From: Catenovulum maritimum
Lineage (GTDB): Bacteria > Pseudomonadota > Gammaproteobacteria > Enterobacterales > Alteromonadaceae
Assembly: GCF_001050375.1 (NCBI RefSeq)
Contig: NZ_KQ130496.1
Span: forward strand, 44,722-108,721
Direction: 5' to 3'
DNA: 64,000 bases
Shown: positions 29,901-40,944 of the stretch, piece after piece
Numbering within the stretch: position 1 is the stretch's first letter
Layout of the letters: the number at the start of each line of letters is the position of its first letter
Notes under the pieces: generated by a model
The model's input: the letters and a program-made list of their open reading frames with translations, nothing else
Told to the model about the DNA's origin: nothing
Databases searched by the model: none
Program-made: the position numbers and the translations under genes

Positions 29901-30239
29901 GTTTACCTCGGTTTGCTTTGTTAACCTGTTTTTTTGAGTTGTGTTTGCTTGCTTTAGTGCAGGCACAAAATCAGGTTTTTGGATCTGGTTAGTTATACCC
30001 TAGCTATAAATCTTAAGAGTATCCAATCGTTTTACACATTCTTGCGAAACTTCCTTATTTCTTCCTTATTTGCCAATTTTTCTTATGCCTCATTTGTTTT
30101 ACATTAGGCTTTAATCTCTTGTTTCCTTTAACATCCTTTAGTGTCAAACTTTAGCTTAAATGCAAAACTCCTAAATGAAATGGACTTAACTGTTAGTCGG
30201 ATTGAATTTTTGAGCTATGAAATTTATTGGGTGTTATTT

Positions 30240-30743
30240 ATGAAGAAATATTTTGAAAATTTAGCGAATGCTTTGTTGGGTGTGCCATATAGTGATTTAA
30301 ACTCTGGTGAGCAAAAGGTTATTGCTAGTATCGCGCAAAGTACATCTGTTTCTGAAAACGTAAATAATTCCTTTCAAAGTGGGTTAACCTTTGGTCAGCG
30401 TACTGCAGATAAAATTGCGACTTTTGGTGGCTCATGGGCCTTTATTGGGCTGTTTTTTGCGTTCATTCTTGTATGGATTGTCATTAACACTTACTGGTTA
30501 GTTGGTGAGCAAATATTTGATCCGTATCCTTTCATTTTGTTGAATCTTGGACTTTCTAGTTTGGCTGCTTTTCAGGCGCCTATTATTATGATGTCGCAAA
30601 ATAGACAGGCTGAAAAAGACCGTATGAAACAAGAAGCAACTTTTGAAATTAATTTAAAGTTGGAACTGGAGTTAATGCGGCTGCATGAAAAGATGGATCG
30701 TGTGCTTGGCGAAAAGCGAGATTTAGAGGATATGTCTAATTGA
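30240..30743 (+). CDS. DUF1003 family membrane protein
   Basis: A GTG at 30141 would give 200 aa, but the first 33 residues look like noncoding translation, so I prefer the ATG at 30240 (MKKYFENLAN, 167 aa). Neither has a clear ribosome site. The DUF1003 core shows FGQRTADKIATFGGSWAFIG, two transmembrane helices (about residues 55-75 and 95-112) joined by a short loop, then the conserved QAPIIMMSQNRQAEKDR and a helical cytoplasmic tail. Function of the family is not known. Confidence 0.8.
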   Translation: MKKYFENLANALLGVPYSDLNSGEQKVIASIAQSTSVSENVNNSFQSGLTFGQRTADKIATFGGSWAFIGLFFAFILVWIVINTYWLVGEQIFDPYPFILLNLGLSSLAAFQAPIIMMSQNRQAEKDRMKQEATFEINLKLELELMRLHEKMDRVLGEKRDLEDMSN

Positions 30744-30833
30744 TTATCCGCTTTTAATTTATCTAAATTAAGGTTTCTTGAATTAGGCTGAAAGCATTAC
30801 AATGGTGGCAAGTATCGCTTTGGAAAAATTGTC

Positions 30834-31310
30834 ATGTTACATATAGTTTTACATCAACCTGAGATCCCACCTAACACAGGTAATATTATCCGCTTGTGTG
30901 CAAACTCAGGGTTTAAGTTACATTTAATTGAGCCATTAGGCTTTGAATGGGACGATAAGCGGGTTAAACGAGCTGGCTTAGATTATCATGAATTTGCCGA
31001 TGTAAAACGTCACCCTAATTTTCAAGCTTGTGTTGATGAAGTAAAACCAGCCAATATTTATGCTTGCACAACACACGGTACACGCTTTCATTCTGATGTT
31101 GAGTATCAAGCTGGCGATATGCTGTTATTTGGCTCTGAGACTAAGGGCTTGCCAATTGAAATTCGTGAAGGCATGATTAAGCCTGAAAATCGTTTGTTAT
31201 TGCCTATGGTGCCAGAGAGCCGCAGTTTAAACCTGTCTAACTCGGTTGCTATTTTTATCTACGAGTCTTGGCGACAGCTTGGGTTTGAAGGCGCTAAACC
31301 TTTTAAGTAA
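30834..31310 (+). CDS. trmL: tRNA (cytidine/uridine-34 2'-O)-methyltransferase TrmL
   Basis: TrmL methylates the wobble ribose of two tRNA-Leu isoacceptors using SAM. The 158-aa SPOUT-class protein has [21 protein letters not shown] at the start and the trefoil-knot blocks [11 protein letters not shown] and [18 protein letters not shown]. Length and motifs are standard. It is followed by its own terminator. Confidence 0.97.
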   Translation: MLHIVLHQPEIPPNTGNIIRLCANSGFKLHLIEPLGFEWDDKRVKRAGLDYHEFADVKRHPNFQACVDEVKPANIYACTTHGTRFHSDVEYQAGDMLLFGSETKGLPIEIREGMIKPENRLLLPMVPESRSLNLSNSVAIFIYESWRQLGFEGAKPFK

Positions 31311-31398
31311 CCTATTTCGAATTTAGATTAATTAACTTGAATTGAAAGTTAATTATTGTAACCGCTTTATTTTAGTCATAAAAAATGACTTCAGTCTC

Positions 31399-31427
31399 AT
31401 GCCAATCAGTTAATTGGTTGGCATTTT
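31399..31427 (+). terminator. Probable trmL terminator
   Basis: ATGCCAA / TTGGCAT form the outer stem around a 12-nt interior that can pair further (CCAAT/ATTGG alternative). TTTT follows. It lies 89 nt after the trmL stop. Confidence 0.5.
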
Positions 31428-31592
31428 AATTAGCAGATCAAAACCCCTATCCTTAGTTCTACCGCTTTCAACGCCTTACCAATTACTTTCTCAGTATCTG
31501 ATTAATAATACTTGGCTGGTGCAGTCATTACATCAGGTTTCATATTGGTTTAGCTCTATTAGTTATGGAGATAGAGGAGATGAAAAATGGGT

Positions 31593-31628
31593 AAAAAAAA
31601 TGCCGTCCACCTGAAGGGGACGGCATTT
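31593..31628 (-). terminator. acnB terminator
   Basis: A perfect 11-bp stem AAATGCCGTCC / GGACGGCATTT, and on the minus strand a run of eight T directly after it. It lies 47 nt past the acnB stop. This is a textbook intrinsic terminator. Confidence 0.9.
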
Positions 31629-31674
31629 ACATAAGATATCAGTCTTATTTTTTGATTAAACCTACAAGGTTAGT

Positions 31675-34482
31675 TTAATCGATTCTTTGTGCTGGAATCG
31701 CTTGGCTAAATTTATTTGTCATTGCTTCTTCAGGCGGTGTAAATTTAGTTAAGTCGATACCTTCAACCGCTGCTTTGTATTCTTCAATAGTCGGGAAGCG
31801 ACCTAATACAGTAGAAAGAACCACTAACGGTGTAGAGCCTAATAAAGATTCACCTTTCTTCTCAGCTGAGTCAGCTACAACACGACCTTGGAATAAGCGA
31901 GTCGATGTAGCGATTACTGTATCACCAGGTTCTGCTTTTTCTTGGTTACCCATACATAAGTTACAACCAGGGCGTTCTAGGTAAAGGATATTTTCGTATT
32001 TAGTACGAGCAGCACCTTTAGGGTTTGCATCGTCAAAAACAAAACCTGAGTATTTTTCTAATACTTCCCAGTCACCTTCAGCTTTTAACTCATCAACAAT
32101 GTTATATGTTGGTGGCGCAACAACTAATGGAGCTTTAAATGAAACTGTACCGTTTTGTTTTTCAAGGTTACGTAACATTTGAGCTATGATTTGCATGTCA
32201 CCTTTGTGAACCATACATGAACCAACAAAACCTAAATCTACTGGCTTACCATCGTAGTAAGATACTGGACGGATAACGTCGTGCGTATAACGCTTAGATA
32301 CATCTTCGTTATTCACGTCTGGATCAGCAATCATAGGCTCTGCAATAGCGTCTAAATCAATCACTACTTCAGCGTAGTATTTAGCGTTATCATCAGGTGC
32401 TAATGCAGGTTGTTCGCCTGACTTGATACCTGCAATACGCTCATCCGCTAACTTAATTAAGCCAGCTAACATACCTGCTTCGTTGTCCATTCCTTTGTCG
32501 ATCATGATTTGGATACGGCTCTTAGCAAGTTCAATTGACTTGATAAGTGTTTCATCATTAGAAATACAGATTGAAGCTTTTGCTTTCATTTCTGCTGACC
32601 AGTCAGTGAAAGTAAACGCTTGGTCAGCCATTAAGGTACCAATGTGTACTTCAATGATGCGGCCTTGGAATACGTTTTCGCCACCAAATTGCTTAAGCAT
32701 TTGTGCTTGAGTCGCGTGAACAACATCACGGAAATCCATGTGTTGAGCCATTTCACCTTTAAAGGTTACTTTTACTGACTCTGGAATTGGCATTGCTGAT
32801 TCACCTGTCGCTAATGCAATCGCAACCGTACCTGAGTCAGCACCAAACGCAACACCTTTAGACATACGAGTATGTGAGTCACCACCAATAATGATTGCGC
32901 GATCATCAACCGTGATATCGTTCAATACTTTATGGATAACGTCAGTCATTGAATGATAAACGCCTTTCGGGTCACGTGCTGTGATTACGCCGAATGCGTT
33001 CATGAATGCCATTAATTTAGGCGTATTTGCTTTCGCTTTGTTGTCCCATACAGATGCTGTATGACAACCAGATTGGAACGCACCGTCAACAGATGTAGAA
33101 ATAGTAGAAGCAGCCATAGCTTCTAATTCCTGACATGTCATTGGACCAGTTGTATCTTGAGAACCAACAATGTTTACTTTAACACGAACATCTGAACCCG
33201 CGTGTAAAGGCGCATCAGAAGCAACACCTACCGCATTTCGGTTAAAGATTTTTTCAACCGCTGTCAGACCTTGGCCTTCGTGAGAAACTTCTTTTGCAAG
33301 TGCGTATACTGCAGGCGCTTGAACACCTAAGGTTTCTGCTGCAAATGTTTGTAATTTCTTACCGAATGTTACGGCGTAAGAACCGCCTGCTTTCATGAAC
33401 TCCATTTTTTGCGGAGTAAATGCAGAAGACACGTCAACTAACTCTTTGTCGCCGTTGTATAATTTCTTCGCTTTAGTATCAATTGTTAATACTGTACCAG
33501 TTGCTACTGAGTAAGCTTCTTCTAATACAGGGTCGCCGTTTTCATCAGTTACTGTGTTACCGTCAGCATCAACTTTCTTAACCCAGTTTTTAAGGTCAAG
33601 ACCGATACCGCCTGTAACGTCAACAGTCGTTAAGAAGATAGGTGCGATACCGTTAGTACCTGCAACCACTGGTGCTATGTTGATGAATGGAACGTAAGGA
33701 CTAGCTTGTTCACCTGCCCATAATGCTACGTTGTTTACGCCAGACATACGAGAAGAACCAACACCCATAGTGCCTTTTTCAGCAACTAGCATTACTTTCT
33801 TATCTGGATGCTGCGCTTGAAGTGCAACGATTTCTTGTTGTGCTTCTGGCGTGATCATACACTTACCATGTAATTCACGGTCTGCACGAGAGTGAGACTG
33901 GTGACCTGGAGATAGTAAATCAGTAGAGATATCACCTACACCAGCAATATAAGTAACCACTTCGATTTTTTCTGCAACATCTGGTAATTTTGTGAAAAAT
34001 TCCGCTTTTGCATAACTTTCCAAGATGTCTTTAGCAACGGCGTTGCCTGCTTTGTAAGCCGCTTCAAGACGAGCAGTATCTGCGTCATAAAGGAATACTT
34101 GAGTTTTTAATACATCAGCCGCAGGTGCCGAAACAGAAGCATCGTCGCTTAATGCAAGATCAAGAAGGACTTCGATTGAAGGACCACCTTTCATGTGTGA
34201 AAGTAATTCAAATGCAAACTCAGGCGTGATTTCTTCAACTTTTTCTTCACCAAGAATAATTTCTTTTAAGAACTTGGCTTTAACACTTGCGGCACTTGTT
34301 GTACCCGGTAATGTGTTGTAAATGAAGAATTTTAATGAATCTTCACGGTACTGGTTTCCAGTATCTTTAATCTGGGCAATAATTTCAGATAGTAGGTCAG
34401 CACTATCGATTGGCTTCGGGTTTAAACCAAGATCAGTTTTTCGGCTTTCGATTTCAGCCAAATATTCTTGATACAGACTCAT
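31675..34482 (-). CDS. acnB: Aconitate hydratase B
   Basis: AcnB converts citrate to isocitrate in the TCA cycle (and methylisocitrate steps in the methylcitrate cycle). The N-terminal HEAT-like domain is followed by the swivelling and 4Fe-4S domains. GSCMVHKGD and GCNLCMGNQ supply the three cluster cysteines. At 935 aa it is about 70 residues longer than the E. coli enzyme; the segment NWVKKVDADGNTVTDENGD and the following residues around 300-350 may account for part of this. Monocistronic, with its own terminator. Confidence 0.98.
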   Translation of the reverse strand: MSLYQEYLAEIESRKTDLGLNPKPIDSADLLSEIIAQIKDTGNQYREDSLKFFIYNTLPGTTSAASVKAKFLKEIILGEEKVEEITPEFAFELLSHMKGGPSIEVLLDLALSDDASVSAPAADVLKTQVFLYDADTARLEAAYKAGNAVAKDILESYAKAEFFTKLPDVAEKIEVVTYIAGVGDISTDLLSPGHQSHSRADRELHGKCMITPEAQQEIVALQAQHPDKKVMLVAEKGTMGVGSSRMSGVNNVALWAGEQASPYVPFINIAPVVAGTNGIAPIFLTTVDVTGGIGLDLKNWVKKVDADGNTVTDENGDPVLEEAYSVATGTVLTIDTKAKKLYNGDKELVDVSSAFTPQKMEFMKAGGSYAVTFGKKLQTFAAETLGVQAPAVYALAKEVSHEGQGLTAVEKIFNRNAVGVASDAPLHAGSDVRVKVNIVGSQDTTGPMTCQELEAMAASTISTSVDGAFQSGCHTASVWDNKAKANTPKLMAFMNAFGVITARDPKGVYHSMTDVIHKVLNDITVDDRAIIIGGDSHTRMSKGVAFGADSGTVAIALATGESAMPIPESVKVTFKGEMAQHMDFRDVVHATQAQMLKQFGGENVFQGRIIEVHIGTLMADQAFTFTDWSAEMKAKASICISNDETLIKSIELAKSRIQIMIDKGMDNEAGMLAGLIKLADERIAGIKSGEQPALAPDDNAKYYAEVVIDLDAIAEPMIADPDVNNEDVSKRYTHDVIRPVSYYDGKPVDLGFVGSCMVHKGDMQIIAQMLRNLEKQNGTVSFKAPLVVAPPTYNIVDELKAEGDWEVLEKYSGFVFDDANPKGAARTKYENILYLERPGCNLCMGNQEKAEPGDTVIATSTRLFQGRVVADSAEKKGESLLGSTPLVVLSTVLGRFPTIEEYKAAVEGIDLTKFTPPEEAMTNKFSQAIPAQRID

Positions 34483-34751
34483 TTAAATACCTCTAAGTAA
34501 TTGTTAATTTTTTAATCCAGCTGATTTATCTTTTTACTATGTTAAGTAGTAAAAGCGACTTGTAATTATTGTACCAGCCTTAATTTATTTATTGGATATA
34601 CGACTCGTTAATAGAAGGAACGACAGTATCAAATTTATTAACGAGTTTTATTGACTGCAAGTATAAGTGAAGACAGGCAAAATAACAGGTAGAGCTCGGA
34701 TAACCGAGCAAATATTCAACATAAAGCTAAATTATGATTTATTTCGCGGGG

Positions 34752-35159
34752 CTAATTAACTCTAAGCGCATGCTTGAGTAATTGTATTCTTTGCTGCAAC
34801 TCGCCTTCTCTATAGGGTTCATCCTGCAGGTTTCCCCATACAGGAGAAGGCCAAACAGGGTCTGTTTTGTATCTGCCTATAATATGTATGTGTAGTTGAT
34901 CAACTACATTGCCAATTGCGGCTGTATTTATTTTGTCAGGTGTAAACAATTTTTGTTGTACACGAGTGATTAAATTTATTTCTGAAAGGAGCTCTTGTTG
35001 TTCTTCGTAATCTAAATCTGTTAGCTCTCTAGCTTTGTGTTTTCTCGGTACTAAAATCAACCAAGGTAAGCTTCTATTATCTAATAATAGTAGTGTGCTT
35101 AATTCTAAATCGGCTATTTCAAAACAATCAGCTTGTAATCTTTCGTCTAATCTAAACAT
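34752..35159 (-). CDS. HIT family nucleotide-binding protein
   Basis: A 135-aa histidine-triad hydrolase or transferase of the diadenosine-polyphosphate type. WLILVPRKHKARELTDLD matches the N-terminal strand, and the triad region reads QLHIHIIGR: the first His of the usual HxHxH is Gln, which occurs in one HIT subgroup. The catalytic second/third His are present. Substrate not known. Confidence 0.9.
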   Translation of the reverse strand: MFRLDERLQADCFEIADLELSTLLLLDNRSLPWLILVPRKHKARELTDLDYEEQQELLSEINLITRVQQKLFTPDKINTAAIGNVVDQLHIHIIGRYKTDPVWPSPVWGNLQDEPYREGELQQRIQLLKHALRVN

Positions 35160-35303
35160 TTACGCCCAACTCTAATTTTTAATTATCTCAAAAGAATATA
35201 GAACAAATTGTTTAATTCAAAAAGTTATTATCAGGTTTTTAGCTGGAAATTCATCTCAAAATTCGTTAGAGCTACGAATTTTGAGATAAGCTAATTTAGT
35301 GGT

Positions 35304-36275
35304 TTAGTTATCTCGTTTTACTGATAACCAAGCAAGAGATTCAAGTGCGGTTTTATGTTCTGAATTTGGTAGTATAGCAAGTGCATCTACTGCCATTTGC
35401 GCGTGTTCTTCTGCTTTTTTGTATGTGTAATCTAAAGATTCGGTTTGTTTAATAATCGCTAAAACTTCGTCTAGTTGGTCTAAGCCATTACCCTGTTCGA
35501 TAACTTGTCTGATTAGTTTAACTTGTGCTTCATTGCCATTTGCCATTGCATGAATTAAAGGTAACGTAGGTTTACCTTCGGCTAAATCATCGCCTACGTT
35601 TTTGCCTAAACTTTCAGAATCGCCAGCATAATCTAGCCAATCATCCATTAACTGGAATGCTGTGCCTAAATATCGGCCGTAATCAGCTAATGCCGTTTCA
35701 GTGGCTTGGTCTTTTTCTGCAATAACAGCGGTAAGCCTAGTCGCAGCTTCAAACAGTTTAGCGGTTTTGCTGTATATTACATCCATGTAACTTTGTTCTG
35801 AAGTATCTGGGTTGTTGCAGTTCATTAACTGCATCACTTCACCTTCTGCAATCACATTGGTGGCATCAGATAATACTTGCATAACCTTCATGGTGTTTAG
35901 CGAAACCATCATTTGGAATGAACGGGTATAAAGAAAGTCACCGACTAACACAGATGCTTGATTGCCGAATAAAGCGTTAGCAGTATCTCTGCCTCTGCGT
36001 TTTAGGGATTCGTCTACTACGTCATCATGTAATAAAGTCGCGGTGTGAATAAACTCTATAATAGCGGCTAATGTTAAATGTGATTTACCGTCATATCCTA
36101 AAGCTCTAGCTGCAAGTGTCGTAATTAATGGCCGTATTCGCTTTCCACCACTATTTACAATGTAAAAACCAAGTTGTTGTATGAGTGATACGTCACTTTG
36201 GAGTTGGTCTGCGATGACTTGATTGACTAATAACATGTCGTTATCTGTCAGTGCTTTGATCTGATTTAACTGCAT
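35304..36275 (-). CDS. ispB: Octaprenyl diphosphate synthase
   Basis: IspB makes the long isoprenoid side chain of ubiquinone by successive IPP condensation. The 323-aa trans-prenyltransferase has both aspartate-rich motifs: D84-D85-x-x-D88 (LLHDDVVDES) and D211-D212-x-x-D215 (LMDDWLDY), plus GGKRIRP for diphosphate binding. It is divergent from rplU, the standard gammaproteobacterial arrangement. Confidence 0.97.
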   Translation of the reverse strand: MQLNQIKALTDNDMLLVNQVIADQLQSDVSLIQQLGFYIVNSGGKRIRPLITTLAARALGYDGKSHLTLAAIIEFIHTATLLHDDVVDESLKRRGRDTANALFGNQASVLVGDFLYTRSFQMMVSLNTMKVMQVLSDATNVIAEGEVMQLMNCNNPDTSEQSYMDVIYSKTAKLFEAATRLTAVIAEKDQATETALADYGRYLGTAFQLMDDWLDYAGDSESLGKNVGDDLAEGKPTLPLIHAMANGNEAQVKLIRQVIEQGNGLDQLDEVLAIIKQTESLDYTYKKAEEHAQMAVDALAILPNSEHKTALESLAWLSVKRDN

Positions 36276-36416
36276 TTGAACAATAGCTTATTATTGGCTG
36301 ATTAAAAATTTAGCTAAGTGTACACAATTTTAAGAGAAATTACGCATTTTAAACGACAGATTATCTCGCTTTGTTGGTTATTGATCAGTTTTCAGTCAAT
36401 TGTTGCATATTTAGGC

Positions 36417-36445
36417 TTGCGATCTGAAATCTCATCGCGTAGAAT
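36417..36445 (+). promoter_or_regulatory. rplU-rpmA promoter
   Basis: TTGCGA (36417-36422) and TAGAAT (36440-36445) are separated by 17 nt, a good sigma-70 promoter about 80 nt before the rplU ATG. Confidence 0.7.
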
Positions 36446-36526
36446 TCGCGCCCTGTTTTTAAGAAATTGTGTGTTCGTTTAAATTTATTGTAAACAACGA
36501 GCGCATATAGTGAGCGGAGTAGAATT

Positions 36527-36838
36527 ATGTACGCGGTTTTCCAAAGTGGTGGTAAACAACATCGTGTAGCAGAAGGCCAAACTGTTCGCCTAGAAAAAAT
36601 CGAACTAGAAGCTGGTGCTTCAGTAGATTTTGATAAAGTACTTTTAGTATCTAATGGCGAAGACATTAAAATTGGTGCACCTTATGTTGACGGCGGTAAA
36701 GTAACAGCTGAAGTTGTTGGTCACGGTCGTGGTGAGAAGGTTACAATCGTTAAATTTAGACGTCGTAAGCATTCTCGTAAGCAAGCTGGTCATCGTCAGT
36801 GGTTCACTGATGTTAAGATCACTGGCATTAACGCTTAA
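36527..36838 (+). CDS. rplU: 50S ribosomal protein L21
   Basis: L21 is a 103-aa large-subunit protein that binds 23S rRNA near L20. [18 protein letters not shown] and the basic [19 protein letters not shown] are the family start and rRNA-binding tail. The AGTAGAATT ATG start is preceded by GGAG. rpmA follows 18 nt later. Confidence 0.99.
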   Translation: MYAVFQSGGKQHRVAEGQTVRLEKIELEAGASVDFDKVLLVSNGEDIKIGAPYVDGGKVTAEVVGHGRGEKVTIVKFRRRKHSRKQAGHRQWFTDVKITGINA

Positions 36839-37114
<276 letters not shown>

Positions 37115-37135
37115 TTTAAGATTTAAAAAATACTG

Positions 37136-37163
37136 AAAAAAACCTGCTTCGGCAGGTTTTTTT
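37136..37163 (+). terminator. rpmA terminator
   Basis: AACCTGC-TTCG-GCAGGTT, extended by an A-run on the left and seven T on the right. The UUCG tetraloop makes it very stable. Confidence 0.95.
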
Positions 37164-37286
37164 GTTTTTACTCCTAAAGTCAAAAATCATTTCTGAAACC
37201 CCCTGTATTCAAATACCAGATAGACTAAAATGATGATTGACGTGTATTAAATTATTGCTCCGATTGGTTCCTATGAGGTTATGTAA

Positions 37287-38456
<1,170 letters not shown>

Positions 38457-38467
38457 GGAGTAGGTTT

Positions 38468-38962
38468 GTGAGTTTAATTTCTATGATAGTGGCAATGACA
38501 CCTGAGCGATATATAGGTAAAGATAACCAATTATTATGGCATATGCCGGCTGATCTTAAATTTTTTAAACAGACAACTTTAGGTAAGCCTGTGATCATGG
38601 GGCGTAAAACTTTTGACTCTATTGGTCGACCTTTACCGGGTCGTACTAATATCGTTCTAAGCCGCTCAAATGAACTGCCTCACCCAGATGTTAAATTGGT
38701 TAATAGCATAGAGCAGGCTATTGAACTTGCAAAACAAGAGACAGCCGATGAAATAATGATTATTGGCGGTGGTAAAATTTATGAGCTTTGTTTACCGCTA
38801 GCAGATAAGCTTTATATCACCCAAGTGCAAGCCAATATTGAAGGCGACACTCAGTTTCCTGAAATTAATGAACGTGAGTGGGAAATTACTCAGTCCCTTG
38901 ATGGCGTTGTGGATGAAAAAAATCAGTATCCACACCAATTTATTACCTACCAAAGACGCTAA
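38468..38962 (+). CDS. folA: Dihydrofolate reductase
   Basis: FolA reduces dihydrofolate with NADPH; it is the trimethoprim target. The 164-aa chromosomal-type enzyme shows MIVAMTPERYIGKDNQLLWHMPADL, GRKTFDSIGRPLPGR and IMIIGGGKIYE. It starts at GTG with AAGGAGTAG upstream. Probably translated from the obgE transcript. Confidence 0.98.
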   Translation: MSLISMIVAMTPERYIGKDNQLLWHMPADLKFFKQTTLGKPVIMGRKTFDSIGRPLPGRTNIVLSRSNELPHPDVKLVNSIEQAIELAKQETADEIMIIGGGKIYELCLPLADKLYITQVQANIEGDTQFPEINEREWEITQSLDGVVDEKNQYPHQFITYQRR

Positions 38963-38971
38963 TCTTTTATT

Positions 38972-39000
38972 GTGCTTAAGTACTCTGCTTAAGCACTTTC
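38972..39000 (+). terminator. Probable folA terminator
   Basis: A 9-bp stem GTGCTTAAG / CTTAAGCAC with a 7-nt loop starts 9 nt after the folA stop, followed by TTTC. The U-tract is short. Confidence 0.6.
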
Positions 39001-39070
39001 TGCAACTTTCTATATAAATCTTCACTCATCTCATACTTTCTATGGGCTATTTTTTCCTATTATTGTGTTG

Positions 39071-39113
39071 GATTAGCCAGCTATTCCGTGCGCAAATTTG
39101 CTTTATTCTAAGA
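39071..39113 (-). repeat. Dispersed intergenic repeat, degenerate copy
   Basis: On the minus strand this reads CTTAGAATAAAGCAAATTTG, then CGCACGGAATAGCTGGCTA. It matches the copy at 63931-64000 (CTTAGAACAAGGCGAATTTG, CGTACG, then GAATAGCTGGCTA) with a short indel. The two copies are inverted relative to each other. Confidence 0.65.
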
Positions 39114-39227
39114 GTAATATCACCCTAGAATAACGTTTTAAGTCTTAGCTAACTTCTTATCCCTAGTCCAGGTTAATAATGTATTGATTTTGTCAAAGAA
39201 GACAATGGGACAAGTGTCGTCTTTGTG

Positions 39228-39245
39228 TGTGAGAGATCTCCTACA
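39228..39245 (+). promoter_or_regulatory. UvrY/GacA-type box upstream of the CsrB-like RNA
   Basis: The 18-mer TGTGAGAGATCTCCTACA is a near-palindrome. It differs at one base from the UvrY site TGTGAGAGATCTCTTACA described for E. coli csrB (from memory). Its centre lies about 175 nt before the inferred RNA start, similar to csrB in E. coli. Confidence 0.75.
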
Positions 39246-39379
39246 AAGATTAGTGGATATGTCGATTAACGTACAAGAATAAAAGAAGATTAAAATCTTA
39301 ACCTATTGTTATATATGCTTAAAAGTTTATTTTTAGATTGTTTCAATAATTAATTTAAAAAAATATATTTTTGGGGTTC

Positions 39380-39408
39380 TTTAAGACCTGGGGTCACTTA
39401 ACTAGAAT
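39380..39408 (+). promoter_or_regulatory. Candidate promoter of the CsrB-like RNA
   Basis: A -10-like TAGAAT at 39403-39408 with a poor -35 (TTTAAG, 39380-39385, 17-nt gap), as expected for an activator-dependent promoter. A small palindrome GACC-tgg-GGTC lies between. Start would be near 39414. Confidence 0.45.
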
Positions 39409-39411
39409 AGA

Positions 39412-39873
39412 CTCGTTGCTTAGGGAAATGGACTTGATAAAGGAAAAGAGCAACATGGAAATGAAAGGGTGGATGACGGAATACATGGAGTACTTTATTG
39501 CCAAGATGGCTTAAGGACAGACTTAGCAGGAGCTAGGACGATAAGGACTAATAGAAAACATGATGTTTTCTTTTCGTAAGGATATGAAATAAGGATATAT
39601 TAGGATTAACTAAGGATAGTTAAGGAGCATGGAGCAGTTTTATCCAAGGTGGATAGATAAGGAAATAGCAGGAGCATATGGAATGGATAGCTTAGGATGA
39701 GTAACAAAGGATATATTGGTGGAATCCAACAGGAAGTGAATTAATAAATATAATAAGATTTTATGGAGATGCGTTTTTAACGTTTTAGGGAATACTATAA
39801 CATGGCTGTTTTCATCAGGATAAGATGATATTTAATTGTGGTGGCGGGTTTCCGCCACCTTCCCCCCTTTATA
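39412..39873 (+). ncRNA. csrB: CsrB-family CsrA-sequestering regulatory RNA (candidate)
   Basis: The stretch has no credible ORF but about 29 GGA motifs, most as AAGGA, TAGGA, CAGGA or ATGGA, spread evenly from 39423 to 39820. That is the signature of CsrB/CsrC/RsmY/Z RNAs, which bind many CsrA dimers and relieve its translational repression. GTTGCT (39415-39420) can pair with AGCAAC (39449-39454) to form a 5' stem-loop. A hairpin at 39840-39859 closes the RNA. A UvrY/GacA box lies upstream. Exact ends are estimates. The family call is inference from composition and context, not from alignment. Confidence 0.75.
39840..39870 (+). terminator. Hairpin at the end of the CsrB-like RNA
   Basis: GGTGGCGG-GTTT-CCGCCACC, followed by TTCCCCCCTTT. 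The stem is strong; the tail is C-interrupted. It separates the RNA from the convergent mtnD gene. Confidence 0.65.
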
Positions 39874-39947
39874 CCAACTCATTCCAACAAAGATAAACCT
39901 TCTACTTTTTATGTTTTTAAGTCAGTTGGCGTTAATCTTTATTTTTC

Positions 39948-40493
39948 TTAGTTTTCTAATATTGCAAAATTTTTAGCTATATCATCGCCGGTATAATGGG
40001 CGACCCAGCCTTTCGGATTATCAAAAATACGGATAACGGTGAAGTCAGGATTTTGACCCATATCGAACCAGTGTTTTAGGTTGGCTGGCACAGAGATTAA
40101 GTCGTTTTGTTCACACAAAATAGAGTATACTTTATTGTTTATATGTAGTGTAAACAGCCCCTGACCTCGAACAAAAAAACGTATCTCGTCTTCTTTATGG
40201 ATATGCTCAGTTAAAAACTTCTCCCTAGCCAGTAACTTCTCTGGGTGATCAGGTGTCATGTGGACCACATCATAAGACTGGTAAGCATGATCTTTTATGA
40301 ATTCATTTATTTCCGCTTGAAATAGCTGGAGTATGCTTGCTTCATCGTCATTTGGCTTAGGAATTTTATTCGTATTCCATGCCTCGAATCTTACATTGAT
40401 TTTTCGTAGACTGGCTGTAATTAGCTGCCTATCTAATGTGTCCAATATAGGTTTAGAGGGGGCGTTTTCATGGAAAATTTTGAGTTGGCTCAT
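39948..40493 (-). CDS. mtnD: Acireductone dioxygenase
   Basis: MtnD oxidises acireductone to the keto acid precursor of methionine (Fe form) in the methionine salvage pathway. In this 181-aa cupin the metal ligands are His97, His99, Glu103 (EHIHKEDEIRFFV) and His141 (HWFDMG), all present. DLISVPANLKHWFDMG is diagnostic. No other salvage gene is within the window, so the pathway must be scattered or partial. It is convergent with the CsrB-like RNA. Confidence 0.95.
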   Translation of the reverse strand: MSQLKIFHENAPSKPILDTLDRQLITASLRKINVRFEAWNTNKIPKPNDDEASILQLFQAEINEFIKDHAYQSYDVVHMTPDHPEKLLAREKFLTEHIHKEDEIRFFVRGQGLFTLHINNKVYSILCEQNDLISVPANLKHWFDMGQNPDFTVIRIFDNPKGWVAHYTGDDIAKNFAILEN

Positions 40494-40565
40494 TCAATAC
40501 CTCTATTACAAATGAAATGTATATGGCGAGAGAATAATAAGGTAGGGAATATACAGGTTACAGCG

Positions 40566-40598
40566 AGTTTCCTTAACGAATCAATCGTTAAGGAAACT
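40566..40598 (-). terminator. Hairpin downstream of erpA
   Basis: A perfect 14-bp stem AGTTTCCTTAACGA / TCGTTAAGGAAACT with a 5-nt loop, 11 nt after the erpA stop. No U-run follows, so it may terminate or stabilise the 3' end. Confidence 0.6.
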
Positions 40599-40608
40599 GT
40601 CTCGTGTT

Positions 40609-40944
40609 TTAAACTGAGAAGCTGGCACCACAGCCACAAGTTGTTGTCGCATTTGGGTTTTGGATAAAGAAGCGAGAACCTTCTAAGCCAGATGTATAAT
40701 CGACTTCACCACCGACTAAGTATTGCAAGCTCATAGGATCAACTACTAGAGTGACGCCTTCTTTTTCTATTAGCATGTCGCCTTCGTTTACTTTTTCATC
40801 AAAAGTAAACCCATACTGGAAACCTGAGCAGCCGCCACCAGTAATGTAAACTCTAAACTTTAAATTTGGGTTTTCTTCTTCCTCTATTAAAGTTTTTACT
40901 TGTTTTGCTGCTGCTTCGGTAAAATTGAGCGGGATGGCTTCCAT
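40609..40944 (-). CDS. erpA: Iron-sulfur cluster insertion protein ErpA
   Basis: ErpA is an A-type carrier that delivers 4Fe-4S clusters to targets such as IspG/IspH. In 111 aa the three cluster cysteines are Cys39 ([10 protein letters not shown]), Cys103 and Cys105 ([11 protein letters not shown]). Length is normal. It lies downstream of the DUF6776 gene on the same strand, about 115 nt apart. Confidence 0.97.
   Translation of the reverse strand: MEAIPLNFTEAAAKQVKTLIEEEENPNLKFRVYITGGGCSGFQYGFTFDEKVNEGDMLIEKEGVTLVVDPMSLQYLVGGEVDYTSGLEGSRFFIQNPNATTTCGCGASFSV

Noticed and set aside
31414..31614. 66-aa plus-strand ORF between trmL and acnB
   Set aside because: It overlaps a probable terminator hairpin and reaches the acnB terminator. 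No ribosome site or known motif.
39000..39947. A decayed protein gene in the folA-mtnD gap
   Set aside because: No frame shows protein-like composition or family motifs. The GGA density and UvrY-like box explain the region better.
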